Assembly: GCA_910586605.1 (NCBI GenBank)
Contig: CAJUJR010000027.1
Coordinates: 1 to 31,657 of the forward strand
From: an uncultured Lachnospiraceae bacterium
Lineage (GTDB): Bacteria > Bacillota > Clostridia > Lachnospirales > Lachnospiraceae
DNA length: 31,657 nucleotides
Direction of reading: 5' to 3'
The notes under the pieces were generated by a model. That model was given only the letters and a program-made list of their open reading frames with translations, had not been told where the DNA came from and did not search any database. The position numbers and the translations under genes were made by a program. This document shows positions 30,223 to 31,657 of this stretch, piece after piece; the stretch's first letter is position 1, and the number at the start of each line of letters is the position of its first letter.

Positions 30223-31587
30223 ATGGAAACACCAGTTGTACGTTTTGTAAAGGAATATAATAATAGCAGGAAAACAAGATTTCACATGCCCGGACATAAA
30301 GGGCATGTGTTTTTTGGATGTGAGCCATATGATATTACTGAGATTCCGGGGGCGGATGTGCTGCATCATGGGAATGGAATCTTGGCAGAAAGCCAGAAAA
30401 ATGCTTCTGCGCTTTTTGGGAGCGGGGCGACGCATTACTCTACTGAAGGCTCTAGCCATTGTATTAAGGCAATGCTTGCAATTTTGAAAATGGAGCAGGG
30501 AAAAAGCAGGCAGGATAAGCCGTTTCTCTTGGCAGCAAGGAATGTGCACAGAAGCATGGTGGATGCATGCGCCCTTTTGGATTTGGGGATTCATTTTATT
30601 ATGCCTGAAAAACAGGAAAGCCTTTGCAGCGCTGTCATTAGCAAGGGGTTCTTGGAGAAGGCGATTGCAGAGTGTAAAAAAAAGCCTTTGGGAGTTTATG
30701 TTACTTCGCCGGATTATCTGGGGCAGATGGCGGATATTGCTTCATTATCTGTTGTCTGCAAAAAGCATGGCCTTCCTCTTTTGGTAGATAATGCACATGG
30801 GGCATACCTTCATTTTTTAAAAGCACCACTGCATCCGCTTGACCTTGGGGCGGCAATGTGCTGTGATTCGGCGCATAAGACGCTTCCGGCGCTGACAGGT
30901 GCGGCGTATCTCCATATCCACAAGGAATATGCAGGGCGGTTTGAGCCATATGCTGCACAGGCGCTTGCAATTTTTGGGTCTACCAGCCCTTCTTATCTGC
31001 TGTTACAGTCCCTGGACTTATGCAACCAGTACCTTTCAGGGGAATACCCTGATAAATTAGGGCGTGTTGTGGCAAAGGTTGGAGCTATAAAAAAAGAACT
31101 GGCCGGCCGGGGGATCTGCGTGAAGCCTTCTGAACCATTAAAAATTGTGCTGGATACTGCGCAAAATGGTTATAGGGGAGAGGAAATTGTAAAAGAGATG
31201 AGAAGCTTTGCCATAGAATGTGAATATGCAGACCGGCAGAATGTTGTTTTGATGGCAGCGCCGGAAAATACAGAAACAGACTGGGAGCGTCTCAGCCAAT
31301 GGGCGGCAGAGACAAAACTGGTAAGGGAAAAAAAAGAGGCATTTCCCTGCAAGCCTTTTCCCGCCTTGCAAACAGAACAAGTGATGGGAATCCGTGAGGC
31401 AGCTTTTTCCAAGCATGAGGTGCTTCCGGTTTATGATGCTGTTGGGAGGGTCTGTGCAGCCGAAACGGTATCCTGTCCCCCGGCAGTCCCGATTGCAGTT
31501 TGCGGGGAGTTGATTACCAAGGAAATGGCAGAGCTGTTTTTACAGTATGGGATAGAGGAGGTAAGTGTGTGTGTTAGAGATTACTGA
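30223..31587 (+). CDS. Orn/Lys/Arg decarboxylase family protein
   Basis: A 454-residue PLP-dependent fold-I decarboxylase. The N-terminus has TRFHMPGHKGH (residues 20-30), the HMPGHKG mark of the family, and HYSTEGSSHC, where STEGS binds the PLP phosphate. DNAHGAYL holds the Asp and His that hold the ring, and CDSAHKTLPALTGAAYLH has the Schiff-base Lys. A short C-terminal domain is present, as in the Bacillus SpeA/YaaO type; no N-terminal wing domain exists. The start is ATG 30223, six bases after GGAG; a TTG at 30211 is rejected. Lysine, arginine and ornithine cannot be told apart here. It is 14 bases after psd. Confidence 0.9.
   Translation: METPVVRFVKEYNNSRKTRFHMPGHKGHVFFGCEPYDITEIPGADVLHHGNGILAESQKNASALFGSGATHYSTEGSSHCIKAMLAILKMEQGKSRQDKPFLLAARNVHRSMVDACALLDLGIHFIMPEKQESLCSAVISKGFLEKAIAECKKKPLGVYVTSPDYLGQMADIASLSVVCKKHGLPLLVDNAHGAYLHFLKAPLHPLDLGAAMCCDSAHKTLPALTGAAYLHIHKEYAGRFEPYAAQALAIFGSTSPSYLLLQSLDLCNQYLSGEYPDKLGRVVAKVGAIKKELAGRGICVKPSEPLKIVLDTAQNGYRGEEIVKEMRSFAIECEYADRQNVVLMAAPENTETDWERLSQWAAETKLVREKKEAFPCKPFPALQTEQVMGIREAAFSKHEVLPVYDAVGRVCAAETVSCPPAVPIAVCGELITKEMAELFLQYGIEEVSVCVRDY
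30283..30315 (+). terminator. Terminator-like hairpin inside the decarboxylase gene
   Basis: A perfect 9-bp stem CACATGCCC/GGGCATGTG (30283-30291 with 30301-30309) with a 9-base loop is followed at once by six T residues (30310-30315). It falls at codons 21-31, in frame through the HMPGHKGHVFF segment. The left arm is fixed by the conserved HMPGHKG motif, the right arm is not. It could attenuate transcription early in the gene, or be chance. Confidence 0.5.
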
Positions 31588-31657
31588 ATAGGATATATAT
31601 TTGTGTAGTCTCGGAAAGTCAAAAAAATAGAAAAACATTTATTGATGTGAAGTTTGT

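Noticed and set aside
1..31657. CRISPR arrays, tRNA or rRNA genes, insertion sequences, prophage genes
   Set aside because: No regularly spaced repeats, tRNA-like cloverleaf, rRNA sequence, transposase, integrase or phage protein was seen on either strand.

Overview
This looks like chromosomal core DNA from a Gram-positive anaerobe of the class Clostridia, most likely the family Lachnospiraceae. The clues are moderate AT-richness, strong GGAGG-type ribosome binding sites, a chorion-like high-cysteine HCB protein, a DUF3881-type protein, an [FeFe]-hydrogenase maturase (HydF), an HD-GYP protein, and DegV, YigZ and RarA in the mix. The species cannot be named from the sequence alone. There are no rRNA or tRNA genes, no CRISPR array and no transposase.

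Layout. 1-1900: an AraC-type sensor regulator behind a promoter with a long dyad, then a HAD phosphatase. 1883-5918, minus strand: a poorly characterised accessory block. A PadR repressor with its own operator heads a HAAS/DUF3887-like membrane protein, a small three-helix membrane protein and an SdpI-family protein. Downstream lie two small related proteins of unknown function and an unrecognised polytopic membrane protein. 5944-8192: trpS-aroC, ending in a strong terminator. 8236-8942: a small CxxC protein, a bidirectional terminator, and a cysteine/glycine-rich HCB protein whose 3' flank is highly self-complementary. 9030-10488: a lipoprotein of glycoside hydrolase family 3 (NagZ-like). 10497-16969: the purine block purC-purF-purB, an HD-GYP protein, then purA, with a terminator-like hairpin between purC and purF. 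17000-19606: a class A penicillin-binding protein whose transpeptidase motifs are degenerate. 19604-20488: a DUF3881-type gene on the minus strand. 20632-26649: degV, proA, hydF, yigZ, rarA and a small membrane protein. 26739-31587: a membrane-lipid block (PAP2 phosphatase, LPG-flippase-like protein, phosphatidylserine synthase, phosphatidylserine decarboxylase) followed by an Orn/Lys/Arg decarboxylase.

How it works together. PssA and Psd are consecutive steps to phosphatidylethanolamine, and the PAP2 and flippase-like neighbours suggest lipid recycling or translocation. TrpS and AroC link aromatic amino-acid supply with tRNA charging. PurC and PurF serve de novo IMP synthesis, and PurB and PurA carry IMP to AMP. 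The GH3 lipoprotein and the PBP both act on peptidoglycan at the outer membrane face.

The most interesting signals are the PBP that keeps its glycosyltransferase residues but has lost the Lys of SxxK and the KTG triad, the HD-GYP protein with Cys in place of the metal-binding His, the structured region 3' of the HCB gene, a family of intergenic hairpins sharing an AAGGRACTGT-like arm, a terminator-like hairpin inside the decarboxylase gene, and the unexplained paralogous pair at 2988-3868. Several genes have an ATGGAGG ribosome binding site whose own ATG makes a false upstream start; the starts given here correct for that.
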